A stretch of DNA of 64,000 nt from Sphingomonas sp. (lineage in GTDB: Bacteria; Pseudomonadota; Alphaproteobacteria; Sphingomonadales; Sphingomonadaceae). The stretch spans positions 114,605 to 178,604 of the forward strand of contig NZ_JAIERS010000003.1 of assembly GCF_019746665.1 (NCBI RefSeq), read 5' to 3'. A program made the translations under genes and the position numbers. This document shows positions 35,592-45,142 of this stretch, piece by piece. The notes under the pieces are model-generated. The model saw only the letters and a list, made by a program, of their open reading frames with translations, was not told the origin of the DNA and did no database searches. Position 1 is the first letter of the stretch. Each line of letters begins with the position of its first letter.

Positions 35592-36770
35592 ATGGTTACT
35601 GAGGAAACAATTAATTGGGATGACACTGAGTCTTACGGACAGGTCGTTTCAGGCTTGTATGTTGACGAGAACCGGTTTGTTGCCGTCATGCCGTTTTCAA
35701 GATTGGAGCGGCTAGTGACGAATCCGATGTTGGCATCGAATCCAAAGCTCCGCGAGTCCAACTCCACCCTGTCTGAATATTTTAAGCTGCACGAAGAAAT
35801 TCAGCGTGCATTTGACAAAGGTAAGAAGGACAATGCCGTCAGCTATTCGGATTATATCATCCGCCTCAAAGGGGGAGCAAACGGCGATACACCGACAATT
35901 GATCTATACAGTCCAAAAAAGCTCCCGCTCCATCAGGGTAAAAATAAAATTCTGTGGCCCTACGACTTGGTCGCGGTTCCCTTCGATGGAGAAACGCAGT
36001 TGGCTGCTCGTTTTCTTGCGGCCAACAGCGATATCGAAACCAAGGCAATGCCAGTGATCGTTACAATCACTCACGGCAAGCCCGTAGAACACGCCCGTCA
36101 GTGCTTCCATGATCGCAACGCGTTCCAGCGTCGGGCGGCTGTAGGGGTCGCTATGGCAATGGATACTCGTGATCCGTTTATCACGGCAATTCGGAAGCTT
36201 GAAGAAGCCGACACTAACGTCCGCGGCAAGATACTTTGGCGGTCGCGTCAGATGCCGCAGAAGGGGAAGGATCATGTGGCAACAGCCTCGTTCCTGCGAA
36301 CGGCAACCGCGTGCTTCGCTCACGGGATCGGAGGCGTTCAAATGCCACAAGCTTCGCTTCCCGAAGGGATCTCCGAGGAAGATTTTGCGCGGCGAACCCA
36401 GATTTGGTTTGGTCGACTGATCGAGAAGGTCGGCCCCTATATGCAGGATCGGGAAAACTACGTCGCAAGTTCCCCAGCGATTTGGGCAGCGCTTGGAGCC
36501 CTCGGTAAACCGGTTTGCGACCCACAGGTGATGGACACTACTATGCTGGAGAACGTTGCTGACGGTCTCCTAGCTAAGCTTGATGGCGTGGACTGGAAGA
36601 AGGGCGGTCATTGGATTGGGATTGCTGTTAAGCAAACCAACGATGGCGGTTATAGCTTTGCGGGCGGCGCGAAGGATTCCGGTTCTATCGCTTATAAAGC
36701 GTTGACTGACGCTTCGGAGCACAACTTCCGTCAGATTCGCCATCTTCAGCCTGTCGCGAAGGCAGCTTGA
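35592..36770 (+). CDS. DndB/DGQHR-like protein, solitary
   Basis: 392 residues. Landmarks match the DndB/DGQHR superfamily: DLVAVPFDGETQLAARFLAA (the DGETQ variant at residues 132-136), then MPVIVTITHGKPVEHARQCF, HDRNAFQRRAAVGVAMAMD and TRDPFITAIRKLEE. DndB is the regulator of DNA phosphorothioation operons; no dndA, C, D or E lies nearby. Codons ending in A or T are far commoner than in the neighbours, which indicates transfer. The gene has its own promoter, leader and terminator-like hairpin. Possible roles are self-regulation through the CCGCGG array, or sensing of modified DNA. Family assignment is moderately sure; function is open. Confidence 0.62.
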   Translation: MVTEETINWDDTESYGQVVSGLYVDENRFVAVMPFSRLERLVTNPMLASNPKLRESNSTLSEYFKLHEEIQRAFDKGKKDNAVSYSDYIIRLKGGANGDTPTIDLYSPKKLPLHQGKNKILWPYDLVAVPFDGETQLAARFLAANSDIETKAMPVIVTITHGKPVEHARQCFHDRNAFQRRAAVGVAMAMDTRDPFITAIRKLEEADTNVRGKILWRSRQMPQKGKDHVATASFLRTATACFAHGIGGVQMPQASLPEGISEEDFARRTQIWFGRLIEKVGPYMQDRENYVASSPAIWAALGALGKPVCDPQVMDTTMLENVADGLLAKLDGVDWKKGGHWIGIAVKQTNDGGYSFAGGAKDSGSIAYKALTDASEHNFRQIRHLQPVAKAA

Positions 36771-36774
36771 GATA

Positions 36775-36804
36775 AGTCGGGGGAGGGTAAAATCTCCCCC
36801 GACT
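36775..36804 (+). terminator. Terminator-like hairpin after the DndB-like gene
   Basis: AGTCGGGGGAG (36775-36785) pairs perfectly with CTCCCCCGACT (36794-36804) over GGTAAAAT, four bases after the stop. There is no U-tract, only ATTGGG. The remaining bases to 36920 show no gene. Confidence 0.6.
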
Positions 36805-36920
36805 ATTGGGATAACTCCTGAGATTTACCTGCTCAACCAAAGTGTACAAGCGTGCTGACTGCGTGACTTCAACCGGCCTCATTTCAGCCGGACAAGCCGC
36901 TCTGACAGCAGCCCCCCCCT

Positions 36921-37730
36921 TCAAACCCCCACCTCAAACAAAACCGGCCACCTCTTCCCCGTCACGTACAGCTTCTTAGCGACCCCATCCCAGGCGATCC
37001 CGTTCGCCACATCGTCGCGGCCGTCGGTTCCCGCCTTGGCGTGGAGGTCGCTTAGGTCGATCACGCCGGTTACCGCGCCGGTCGCGGGGTCGATCTTCAC
37101 GATCAGGTCGGTGAGCCACACATTGGCGAGCACTTCGCCGTTCACATATTCCAGCTCGTTCAGGCGCGGCACCGGCTGGCCGTTCGCGGTTACCCGCACC
37201 CGGCCCAGCTCCTTGAAGCTGGCGGGGTCGATGAAGCGCAACTCGGGGGTGCCGTCGGACATGATCAGGCGGGTGCCGTCGCTGGTCAGCGCCCAGCCCT
37301 CGCCGGAATAACCGAACGTTCCCAGCCGCTTGAGCCCGGCGCGCGACCAGCGGAAGCCGCGATGGTGCTGCCACGTCAGGCTCAGGATCTGGTCGCGCCA
37401 CGGCACGATCCCCTCGCCGAAATAGGGGCGCGGCACCGCAACCTGGCGCAGCACGCGGCCGGTCTTCAGCTCGACCTGGCGGACCGAGGAATGGCCGACC
37501 TCGCCGGTGGATTCCCACAGCTCGCCGCGATCGATGAACAGGCCTTCGGTATAGGCGCCGGTGTCGTGCGGGTATTCGGCTACCGCGACGGCGCGCGTGA
37601 TCGGCAGCGGCGGCCCCGGCGGGGCAGCGCCGAGCAGCGCGGGGACCGCGCCGAGCAGCGCCAAACCCGCGCGGCGCAGCGCGGTGCGGCGCGGGGCAAG
37701 GCGGGGCAACGGAAACACGCGTATACGCAT
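36921..37730 (-). CDS. Glutaminyl-peptide cyclotransferase
   Basis: 269 residues. It forms N-terminal pyroglutamate from glutamine. The N-terminus (RRTALRRAGLALLGAVPALL) is a basic signal peptide. The beta-propeller family motifs follow: YPHDTGAYTEGLFIDRGELW with EST, YFGEGIVPWRDQILSLTWQH, FGYSGEGWALTSDG, LIMSDGTPELRFIDP, LNELEYVNGEVLANVW and NGIAWD near the end. It shares one base with the dapD stop, so it is probably the last gene of the nucleotidase-dapD-cyclotransferase unit. Confidence 0.92.
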   Translation of the reverse strand: MRIRVFPLPRLAPRRTALRRAGLALLGAVPALLGAAPPGPPLPITRAVAVAEYPHDTGAYTEGLFIDRGELWESTGEVGHSSVRQVELKTGRVLRQVAVPRPYFGEGIVPWRDQILSLTWQHHRGFRWSRAGLKRLGTFGYSGEGWALTSDGTRLIMSDGTPELRFIDPASFKELGRVRVTANGQPVPRLNELEYVNGEVLANVWLTDLIVKIDPATGAVTGVIDLSDLHAKAGTDGRDDVANGIAWDGVAKKLYVTGKRWPVLFEVGV

Positions 37731-38551
37731 CAGTCGCGCAGCAATTCGTTGATGCCGGTCTTGGCGCGGGTCTGCGCGTCGACCTGCTTGACGATCACCG
37801 CGCAGTAGAGCGCCGGCTTCCCCTCTCCCCCGCCGATCGAACCGGGGACGACGACCGCATAGGGCGGCACGACGCCGCGATGGACTTCGCCGGTCGCGCG
37901 GTCGATGATCTTGGTCGAGGCGCCGAGATAAACGCCCATCGAAAGCACCGCGCCCTCGCCGACGCGCACGCCCTCGGCGACTTCGGCGCGCGCGCCGATG
38001 AACGCGCCGTCGCCGATGATGACGGGGCCGGCCTGGAGCGGTTCGAGCACGCCGCCGATCCCGGCGCCGCCCGAGATATGGACGTTCGCGCCGATCTGCG
38101 CGCAGCTGCCGACCGTGGCCCAGGTATCGACCATCGTTCCCTCACCGACATGGGCGCCGATGTTGACGAAGCTCGGCATCAGCACCGCGCCCTTGCCGAT
38201 GAACGCGCCGCGGCGGACGATCGCTCCCGGCACCGCGCGGAATCCCGCCTGGCGGAACTCCCCCGCGCCCCAGCCGGCGAATTTGCTCGGCACCTTGTCC
38301 CACCAGTTCGCGCCGCCGGGGCCGCCGGCGATCTCGGCCATGTCGTTCAGGCGGAAGGAGAGGAGCACCGCCTTCTTGAGCCACTGGTTGACGCGCCAGC
38401 CCTCCCCATCGGGCTCGGCGACCCGCGCGGCGCCGCTGTCGAGCAGGGACAGCGCTTGTTCGACGGCATCGCGCGCCTCGCCCTCGGTATCGGCGCTCAG
38501 GCTGTCGCGCGCGTCCCAGGCGCGTTCGATCGCGGTTTCCAAATCGCTCAT
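37730..38551 (-). CDS. dapD: Tetrahydrodipicolinate N-succinyltransferase DapD
   Basis: 273 residues. Lysine/diaminopimelate pathway: it succinylates tetrahydrodipicolinate. The N-terminal helical domain ends at [15 protein letters not shown]. The left-handed beta-helix hexapeptide repeats run through [59 protein letters not shown] and [16 protein letters not shown]. Length is standard. Start 38551 has GGAGGACGC upstream and overlaps the nucleotidase stop (ATGA). Confidence 0.95.
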   Translation of the reverse strand: MSDLETAIERAWDARDSLSADTEGEARDAVEQALSLLDSGAARVAEPDGEGWRVNQWLKKAVLLSFRLNDMAEIAGGPGGANWWDKVPSKFAGWGAGEFRQAGFRAVPGAIVRRGAFIGKGAVLMPSFVNIGAHVGEGTMVDTWATVGSCAQIGANVHISGGAGIGGVLEPLQAGPVIIGDGAFIGARAEVAEGVRVGEGAVLSMGVYLGASTKIIDRATGEVHRGVVPPYAVVVPGSIGGGEGKPALYCAVIVKQVDAQTRAKTGINELLRD

Positions 38552-39213
38552 GCGTCCTCCATCACCTGATGCAGCCACCGCGCGAGATCGGTGACGGTGT
38601 AATCGATATAGTCATGCGCCGGGCCGGGGCCTTGCTCCGAACCGTTGTTCACCCACACGGTCGTCATCCCGATCGCCTTGGCCGGCGCCAGGTTGCGCGC
38701 CATGTCCTCGACGAACAGCGACTCTTGCGGCGCGAGATCATAGGCCTCGCATAGGCCGCGATAGATTTGCGGCTGGGGCTTGGGGACATAGTTGGTCGCG
38801 TGGATGTCGTGGATCGCCTCGAACGCCTCGCCCAGGCCCAAGCGCCCAAGCACCTTGCGCGCATAGGGCGCGTCGCCATTGGTGAAGATCAGCTTGCGCC
38901 CCGGCAGCCGCGCGATCGCGGCGACGAGCGGGGCGTCATGCTCGAGCACGTCCATCTCGACATCGTGGACGAAGCCCAGATAGTCGTGCGGATCGACGCC
39001 ATGCTCGGCCATCAGCCCGGCGAGCGTGGTGCCCTGCTCATGGAAATAGCGCTTCTGCAGCGCGTGCGCCTGGTCGAGCGGCAAAGCGAGCTTGTCGGCG
39101 ACATAGCGGCCGATGCGGGCGTCGATCTGCGGGAACAGGTTGACGCTGGCGGGGTACAGCGTGTTGTCCAGATCGAAGATCCAGTTGCGAACATGGGCGA
39201 GCGCCGCGAGCAT
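38548..39213 (-). CDS. Pyrimidine 5'-nucleotidase, HAD superfamily (SDT1 type)
   Basis: 221 residues. HAD motif I is [11 protein letters not shown], motif [20 protein letters not shown], motif III lysine in [10 protein letters not shown] and motif [15 protein letters not shown]. The cap region [20 protein letters not shown] is characteristic of the pyrimidine 5'-nucleotidase group. It is coupled to dapD by the ATGA overlap, an arrangement common in alphaproteobacteria with no obvious metabolic link. Confidence 0.9.
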   Translation of the reverse strand: MLAALAHVRNWIFDLDNTLYPASVNLFPQIDARIGRYVADKLALPLDQAHALQKRYFHEQGTTLAGLMAEHGVDPHDYLGFVHDVEMDVLEHDAPLVAAIARLPGRKLIFTNGDAPYARKVLGRLGLGEAFEAIHDIHATNYVPKPQPQIYRGLCEAYDLAPQESLFVEDMARNLAPAKAIGMTTVWVNNGSEQGPGPAHDYIDYTVTDLARWLHQVMEDA

Positions 39214-39275
39214 GGCGCCGCCTTAGGCACGGGCACGGGCGCGGAGCAAGACGTGATGGCCGCTGGCGCGCGCGA

Positions 39276-42200
39276 TCAGTGGAAATCGCGCGATCCCGGC
39301 AGGATGCGCACGTCGCGCGGGTGGCGGTTCTGCGCCACCGGGCGCGCCACCTCGTCCACCGGGCAGAGCGGCGGGCGCGGCGCTTCCTCGGCGAGCAGGC
39401 CGAGCAGGTCGCTGCGATCCTCGACCCGGCTCGCCATCAGGTGGACGACGCCCTCGCGGCTGCGCTGCACCGCGCCGCCGACCAGCATCAGCCGCGACGC
39501 CATCACCGCGCGGCGGAAGCGCTCGAACAGCCGCGCCCACAGCAGCACGTTGGTGATGCCGGTCTCGTCCTCCAGGGTGATGAAGATGGCGTTGCCCTTG
39601 CCCGGTCGCTGGCGGACCAGCACCACGCCGGCGGTGCGAACATAGGCACCGGCCTTGGCCGCGCTGGTCTCGGCGCAGGTCAGCACCCCTTCCGCCGCCA
39701 GCACCGGGCGGATGAAGGTCATCGGATGGTCCTTCAGCGACAGGCGGAAGCTTTGATAATCGGTCGCCACTTCCTCGCTCATCGGCATCGGCGGCAGGGT
39801 GAGCGCGGGCTCGGTGCCCAGTTCGCGCGCGCGGGCGGCGGCGAATAGCGGCAATTCCCCCGGGGGCGTGCGCCGCGCCTCCCACAGCGCCTCGCGCCGG
39901 CGCATCCCGAGCGAGCCGAACGCATCGGCATCGGCGAGCAGGCGCAGCGCCCGCGCGGGCAGATCGGCGCGGCGGGCGAGATCCTCGGTCGCGCCGAAGC
40001 GCCCGGCCGCGCGCGCCGCGACCAGCCGATCGGCCCAGTCGGCGCGGAACCCGTCGATCTGGCGCAGCCCCAGCCGCAGCGCGAGCCGCCCGTCCGCATC
40101 GGGCTCCATGTGCGAATCCCAGCCGCTATGGTTGATGTCGATCGGCCGCACCGCCACGCCATGCGCCTGCGCGTCACGAACGATCTGGGCCGGGGCGTAA
40201 AAGCCCATCGGCTGCGAATTGAGCAGCGCGCAGGCGAAGATGCCGGGATGGTGGCATTTGATCCACGCCGAGACATAGACCAGCCGCGCGAAGGAAAGCG
40301 CGTGGCTTTCGGGAAAGCCATAGCTGCCGAACCCCTCGATCTGCTTGTAGCAACGCTCGGCGAAGGCGCGATCATAGCCGCGCGCCACCATGCCGCCGAT
40401 CATCTTTTCGGCGAATTTGTCGATGCCGCCGCGGTTGCGGAAAGTCGCCATCGCGCGGCGAAGCTGGTTCGCCTCCGACGGGGTGAAGCCGGCGGCGGTG
40501 ATGGCGAGCTTCATCGCCTGTTCCTGGAAGATCGGCACGCCATAGGTGCGGCCGAGCAGCTCCTTCAGTTCGTTGGGATTATGCCCCGGCCCGGGCGAGG
40601 GATAGTCCGGCTGCTCCAGCCCGGCGCGGCGGCGCAGATAGGGGTGGACCATGTCACCCTCGATCGGCCCCGGGCGCACGATCGCCACCTGCACCGTCAG
40701 GTCATAGAGCGAGCGCGGTTTCAGCCGGGGGAGCATGTTCATCTGCGCCCGGCTTTCCACTTGGAACACGCCGATGCTGTCGCCCTTTTCCAGCATCGCG
40801 TAAACGGCGGGGTCGTCGGCCTTGATGTCGATTTCCAGCGTCTGTTCGCCCAGCCCGTGCGCCGCCATCAGCGCGAAGGCGCGGCGGATGCAGCTCAGCA
40901 TCCCGAGCGCGAGCACATCGACCTTCATGATGCCGAGCGCGTCGATATCGTCCTTGTCCCATTCGGCGAAGGTGCGGTCGGCCATCGCGGCGTTGTGCAG
41001 CGGCACCGTCTCGTCCAGCCGGTCCTGGGTGAGGATGAAGCCGCCGACATGCTGCGACAGATGGCGCGGGAACGGCGCGGCGAGCAGCTGCTGGGTCAGC
41101 TCGATCAGCCGGCGTATCTCGGGCGCGTCGGGATCGAAGCCCGCATCGGCGAAGCGCTGTTCGGGCATCTCCCGCCCGAAGCTGCCCCACACCGTCGCAA
41201 CGATGCGCGCGGTGATGTCCTCGCTCAGCCCCAGCGCCTTGCCGATCTCGCGCACCGCGCTGCGCGGGCGGTAATGGATCACGGTCGCGGCGATGGCGGC
41301 GCGGTGGCGGCCATAGCGGCGATAGACATATTGCATCACCTCCTCGCGCCGTTCGTGCTCGAAATCGACATCGATGTCGGGCGGCTCGCCGCGCTCCTCG
41401 GAGACGAAGCGCGAAAAGAGCAGGTCATGCTCGCTCGGATCGACCGAGGTGACGCCGAGCAGGAAGCAGACGATCGAATTGGCCGCGCTCCCCCGCCCCT
41501 GGCACAGGATCGGCGGCGCCTGCCGGCGCGCGAACGCCACCAGATCGTGCACCGTCAGGAAATAGCAGGCGAAATTCTGCTGGCGGATCAGCGCGAATTC
41601 CTCGTCCAGCCGGCGGCGGACATCGGGGTTCAGATTTGGCCCATAGCGCTCATGCGCGGCCGCCAGCACGATATGCTCCAGCCAGGCCTGGGGTTCCCAC
41701 CCCGCCGGCACCGGCTCGTGCGGATATTCATAAGCGAGCTGGCCGAGATCGAAGGCGATCCCCTCCACAAAGCGGATCGTCTCCGCCAGCGCCTGGGGGT
41801 GATCGGCGAACAGGCGGGCGATTTCGGCGGGCGGCTTCAGATGGCGCTCGGCGTTCGCCTGCAGCCGGCGGCCCGCCTCGGCGATCGTCACGCCTTCGCG
41901 GATGCAGGTGAGCACATCGTGCAGCGCGCGCTCGTGCGGGGCGGCGTAGAGCGCGTCGTTGGTGGCGATCAGCGGCACGCCCGCCTGCGCCGCCAGCGCC
42001 GCGAGCGTCGCGAGCCGCTGCGCGTCACGCCCGCGCCGGTGCAGCGCCGCGCCGAGCCACACCCGGCCGGGCGCGATCCGTCCCAACCGGGCGAGCAGCA
42101 CCGCCAGCCCCTCGGGCTGGACCAGCGCGAGCGGCGGCACCGGATCGGCGCTGTCATGCGCCACCGGGTTGGGGCGAAGGCGCTGCGGCGTCGCGGTGGT

Positions 42201-42704
42201 TTCGGGCAGCACGATCAGCTGCAACCCCTGCTGAAAGGCGAGCAGATCGGCGAGCCGCAGGATGCAATCGCCCTTTTCGGCGCGCAGATTGCCGGTGGTG
42301 AGCAGCCGGGTCAGCCGCCCCCAGCCGGCGCGATCGACCGGATAGGCGACGATGTCGGGCGTGCCATCCGCGAACACCAGCCGCGCGCCGACGACGAAGC
42401 GCGGCAACGGGCGCGGATCGCCGCTTTCGGCCTGCGCCTCGCGCACCCGCTTCAGCGCGCTCCACGCGCGGACGACGCCCGCCACGGTGTTGCGATCGGC
42501 GATGCCGATGCCCGCCAGCCCCAGATCGACCGCGCGCAGGATCAGATCGGCGGGGTGCGAGGCGCCGCGCAGGAACGAGAAATGGGTCGCGGCGACCAGT
42601 TCGGCGAAAGGCGGCGGGGCCATGTCCGCGCGCGGGTCCGCCGGGTCCGCGCGGACCAGGCGGACGATACGGGGATCGCAGGTCTCCGAGCGCGCGTCGC
42701 TCAT
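39276..42704 (-). CDS. dnaE2: Error-prone DNA polymerase DnaE2
   Basis: 1142 residues, the polymerase of the SOS mutasome. The N-terminal PHP domain starts ELVAATHFSFLRGASHPADL. The Pol III alpha catalytic core shows GEPPDIDVDFEHERREEVMQ with the two catalytic aspartates, then RYGRHRAAIAATVIHYRPRS and DKDDIDALGIMKVDVLALGM. The HhH and OB domains follow (RAGAYVRTAGVVLVRQRPGK, ITLEDETGITNVLLW). Start 42704 is supported by the ATGA overlap with imuB; an inner ATG at 42623 (MAPPPFAELV) is the alternative. SOS-controlled with imuA-imuB. Confidence 0.95.
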   Translation of the reverse strand: MSDARSETCDPRIVRLVRADPADPRADMAPPPFAELVAATHFSFLRGASHPADLILRAVDLGLAGIGIADRNTVAGVVRAWSALKRVREAQAESGDPRPLPRFVVGARLVFADGTPDIVAYPVDRAGWGRLTRLLTTGNLRAEKGDCILRLADLLAFQQGLQLIVLPETTATPQRLRPNPVAHDSADPVPPLALVQPEGLAVLLARLGRIAPGRVWLGAALHRRGRDAQRLATLAALAAQAGVPLIATNDALYAAPHERALHDVLTCIREGVTIAEAGRRLQANAERHLKPPAEIARLFADHPQALAETIRFVEGIAFDLGQLAYEYPHEPVPAGWEPQAWLEHIVLAAAHERYGPNLNPDVRRRLDEEFALIRQQNFACYFLTVHDLVAFARRQAPPILCQGRGSAANSIVCFLLGVTSVDPSEHDLLFSRFVSEERGEPPDIDVDFEHERREEVMQYVYRRYGRHRAAIAATVIHYRPRSAVREIGKALGLSEDITARIVATVWGSFGREMPEQRFADAGFDPDAPEIRRLIELTQQLLAAPFPRHLSQHVGGFILTQDRLDETVPLHNAAMADRTFAEWDKDDIDALGIMKVDVLALGMLSCIRRAFALMAAHGLGEQTLEIDIKADDPAVYAMLEKGDSIGVFQVESRAQMNMLPRLKPRSLYDLTVQVAIVRPGPIEGDMVHPYLRRRAGLEQPDYPSPGPGHNPNELKELLGRTYGVPIFQEQAMKLAITAAGFTPSEANQLRRAMATFRNRGGIDKFAEKMIGGMVARGYDRAFAERCYKQIEGFGSYGFPESHALSFARLVYVSAWIKCHHPGIFACALLNSQPMGFYAPAQIVRDAQAHGVAVRPIDINHSGWDSHMEPDADGRLALRLGLRQIDGFRADWADRLVAARAAGRFGATEDLARRADLPARALRLLADADAFGSLGMRRREALWEARRTPPGELPLFAAARARELGTEPALTLPPMPMSEEVATDYQSFRLSLKDHPMTFIRPVLAAEGVLTCAETSAAKAGAYVRTAGVVLVRQRPGKGNAIFITLEDETGITNVLLWARLFERFRRAVMASRLMLVGGAVQRSREGVVHLMASRVEDRSDLLGLLAEEAPRPPLCPVDEVARPVAQNRHPRDVRILPGSRDFH

Positions 42705-44269
42705 GCGAACAGGCCGTGCATGTACCAGCGCGGATCGGCGCATTCATCGCCGTACAGGCCGTGGCGGAACAGCCAGAAGCGGCGGCCGCGCACATCCTCC
42801 ACCCGGTAATAATCGCGCGTCAGCCCCGGATCGCCCGGCGGACGCCGCCACCACTGCGCGCCGATCCGCTCCGGCCCTTCGGCGCGGAGCACCTCGTGCA
42901 GCGTGCGCCGCCAGCGGAAGCGCTGGGGCGGGCCATCGGGCAGGCCCGCGATCACCTCGATCGGCTGGGGCGGATCGAACAGATGGATCGGGCGCGGCGG
43001 CGGCTCACCCGCTTCGGCCGGCGGCCAGGGGGCGGGATCGGGCAGGTCGATCGCGGGCAGCGCGAGCGATTCCTGTTCGGGCAAATGGCTGTCGCGCGGC
43101 ACGAAGCGGCGGACGCGGCGGCGCCCGACGCGGGTGCTCAGCCGGTCGATCAGGGCCGCCACCGCCTCCTCGCGCGCGGCGCCCCCTTCCAATGCGAGCT
43201 GCGCCGCCGCCAGCGGCTCGTCGCGCGGCACCGCCAACCGGATCATGTCGAACCCGAAGCCGGGATCGATCGGATCGGCAAGCGCCCCCACCCGCTCCTC
43301 GAACAGGCGCTGGATGCGCGCCGGATCGCGCAGCGGCAGCCCGCTTTCGACCGCCAGATCGATCACATGCCCGTCGCTGCGATAGAGCCGCGCGACGAAG
43401 CGGCGCCCGCCCCGGCAGCGCTCCTCCAGCACCCCCGCCGCAGCGCCCGCCAGATCGCCGATCACCGCCATCGCCGTGTCGGCGGTGGTGATCGGCTCGG
43501 CGAAGCGGCGTTCGAGCATCAGCGCGGGCAGCGCGCGGCGCGGCGTGATCCGGCTGTCGCTGCGCCCCAGCACGCGGTCGAGCCGGTCGGTCGCCTCGGC
43601 CCCGAACCGCGCGGCGAGCGGGGCCGAGGGGCGATCGGCGAGATCGCCCAGCGTCTTCAGCCCCGCGCGGCGCAACGCCCGCTCGGCCTCCGCCTCGAGT
43701 TCGAGCGCGGCGACCGGCAGGCGGCGCAGCGCCGCCGCCTCGTCGCGCGCCGGGGCGGACTGGAACCGGGCGAGCGCGCGCGCGCCCTCGGGCGTCGCCG
43801 CCATCGCCAGCCGCAACCGGCTCGCCCAGCGCCGCATCGCCGCCTCCACCGCGGCGATCAAATCCGCCTCGCTCGCGTGGAGATGCAGGCAGCCGGTCAT
43901 GTCGAGCACCAGGCCATCGGGCGGCTCGGTCTCGACCAGCGGGGTGAAGCGGTCGCACGCATCGGCGATGCGTTCCAGCCAGTGGCGGTCGGCGGCGGGA
44001 TCGGCCTCCACCGCGATCAGCGCCGGCACCCGCGCCCGCGCGTCGGCCAGCGTCATCCCGGGGGACAGGCCGAGCGACAGCGCCTCGGCATCGCAGGCGA
44101 CCAGCCGGATCGCGCCGCGCTGGCGGTCGGTCAGGACGAGCGGGCCATCATCCCGCCTGGCGCAAGGTTGCGCGCGGACGAGCCGGTCGGTCGACAGGAA
44201 GGGCAGCCACAGCGCCAGGAAGCGCCGCCCCGCCGGTTTCGTGCCGATCGCATAATCGTCCCTGCTCAC
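42701..44269 (-). CDS. imuB: ImuB, Y-family polymerase-like mutasome protein
   Basis: 522 residues from a GTG at 44269 (GGAGTGGGA upstream). ImuB is a catalytically inactive Y-family scaffold that binds the beta clamp, ImuA and DnaE2. Visible: RRFLALWLPFLSTDRLVR, the palm region LVLDMTGCLHLHASEADLIA, the fingers/thumb stretch RALPALMLERRFAEPITT, and the C-terminal RDYYRVEDVRGRRFWLFRHG. The frame overlaps imuA by 122 bases from this start; a start inside imuA nearer RRFLALW is possible, but no ATG exists there. Confidence 0.9.
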   Translation of the reverse strand: MSRDDYAIGTKPAGRRFLALWLPFLSTDRLVRAQPCARRDDGPLVLTDRQRGAIRLVACDAEALSLGLSPGMTLADARARVPALIAVEADPAADRHWLERIADACDRFTPLVETEPPDGLVLDMTGCLHLHASEADLIAAVEAAMRRWASRLRLAMAATPEGARALARFQSAPARDEAAALRRLPVAALELEAEAERALRRAGLKTLGDLADRPSAPLAARFGAEATDRLDRVLGRSDSRITPRRALPALMLERRFAEPITTADTAMAVIGDLAGAAAGVLEERCRGGRRFVARLYRSDGHVIDLAVESGLPLRDPARIQRLFEERVGALADPIDPGFGFDMIRLAVPRDEPLAAAQLALEGGAAREEAVAALIDRLSTRVGRRRVRRFVPRDSHLPEQESLALPAIDLPDPAPWPPAEAGEPPPRPIHLFDPPQPIEVIAGLPDGPPQRFRWRRTLHEVLRAEGPERIGAQWWRRPPGDPGLTRDYYRVEDVRGRRFWLFRHGLYGDECADPRWYMHGLFA

Positions 44270-44954
44270 TGTCCCACTCCACGCGCCAGCGGCCGCCATC
44301 GGGGCGCCCGCGCTGGCGAAGCAATTCCACCTCCCAGGCCGGATCGCCGGGAGCATTGGTGGCGCGCGGCAGCGAGGGCGCCGCCGCCACCCGCCAGCGC
44401 GTCTGCGCGGCATTGGGCGTCGCCTGGCCGCCCAGCCGCAGCAGGATCGCGGTTACCCCATGCGCCTCCGCCGCCAGCGCCAGCCGGCGGCTCGCGGTGA
44501 GATCGAGCGCGCGCGGATCGCCCGCCAGCGCGATCACCACCCCGCCCAGCGCCGGGCAGCGCAACCCGTCCACCGCCGCGCGCAGCACCGCCACCGCATC
44601 GGGCAGCACGCCGACGATCAGCCGCGCCGGATCGAGCCCGATCGCGGCGAGCCCGGCGGGGCAAAGCGCGCCCGCCCCGCGCCAGGCCGCTTCCTCGCCC
44701 AGCCACAGCATCTCGCCCCCGATCAGCCGGGCGAGGAGCGCCGCGAAGCCCGAAGCGCTGCCCGCCTCTCCATTCTCGCCGAGCACCTCATGCACCCGTC
44801 CGCGCATCACCCCGCCGCCAAGCGCCTGGTCGATCGCCCCATGCCCGGTCGCCACGAGCGACGGGGCGAGCGCGTGGGCGGGCGGGACCGCCGCCGTGGC
44901 GTGACGTTCGATCAAGCCGATCCGATGCCGGACGAGGCGCAGCGACTCGCTCAT
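44148..44954 (-). CDS. imuA: ImuA, RecA-like mutasome protein
   Basis: 268 residues, first gene of imuA-imuB-dnaE2. ImuA is a diverged RecA-like protein (SulA/RecA fold): ATGHGAIDQALGGGVMRGRV followed by HEVLGENGEAGSASGF in the Walker A position (degenerate), and ALGGVVIALAGDPRALDLTA. The long C-terminal tail runs into imuB in another frame. A LexA box lies three bases before the start codon and its reverse strand supplies AGGAAC as ribosome site. Confidence 0.88.
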   Translation of the reverse strand: MSESLRLVRHRIGLIERHATAAVPPAHALAPSLVATGHGAIDQALGGGVMRGRVHEVLGENGEAGSASGFAALLARLIGGEMLWLGEEAAWRGAGALCPAGLAAIGLDPARLIVGVLPDAVAVLRAAVDGLRCPALGGVVIALAGDPRALDLTASRRLALAAEAHGVTAILLRLGGQATPNAAQTRWRVAAAPSLPRATNAPGDPAWEVELLRQRGRPDGGRWRVEWDSEQGRLCDRHETGGAALPGAVAALPVDRPARPRATLRQAG

Positions 44955-44956
44955 AT

Positions 44957-44971
44957 GTTCCTATTATGTTC
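44957..44971. promoter_or_regulatory. LexA (SOS) box of the imuAB-dnaE2 operon
   Basis: GTTCCTATTATGTTC is an exact GTTC-N7-GTTC direct repeat, the alphaproteobacterial LexA site. It ends three bases from the imuA ATG and contains its Shine-Dalgarno (AGGAAC on the minus strand). Confidence 0.85.
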
Positions 44972-45095
44972 CGTTGGTCTTTTCCGTCAACGGTTACGAA
45001 GGCGGCCCGCTCGACGCTGTTCGGCCACGGCACCGCCCGCCGATGCGGCTAGAGTCGGTTTCAGCTTCGCCGGATCGGCGCCAGCCCACTCCCAC

Positions 45096-45142
45096 GCGAT
45101 TTCCAAGCCGGCAGGTGACTCCGCCTGCCTCGACATCGCCCT
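45096..45142. repeat. Dispersed palindromic repeat, copy 2
   Basis: GCGATTTCCAAGCCGGCAGG... through ...CTGCCTCGACATCGCCCT matches the reverse complement of the first half of the 26708-26808 element with only a few substitutions. Two of these substitutions (T to C, A to G) fall at paired positions of the inner stem and keep it intact. It lies directly after the esterase stop. Confidence 0.7.

Noticed and set aside
36775..36804. Attachment site of the DndB island
   Set aside because: It is a simple perfect hairpin; I found no matching direct repeat on the glpX side.
40110..42809. About 900-codon plus-strand frame opposite dnaE2
   Set aside because: No family features; dnaE2 on the minus strand carries all catalytic motifs, so this is antisense coding bias.
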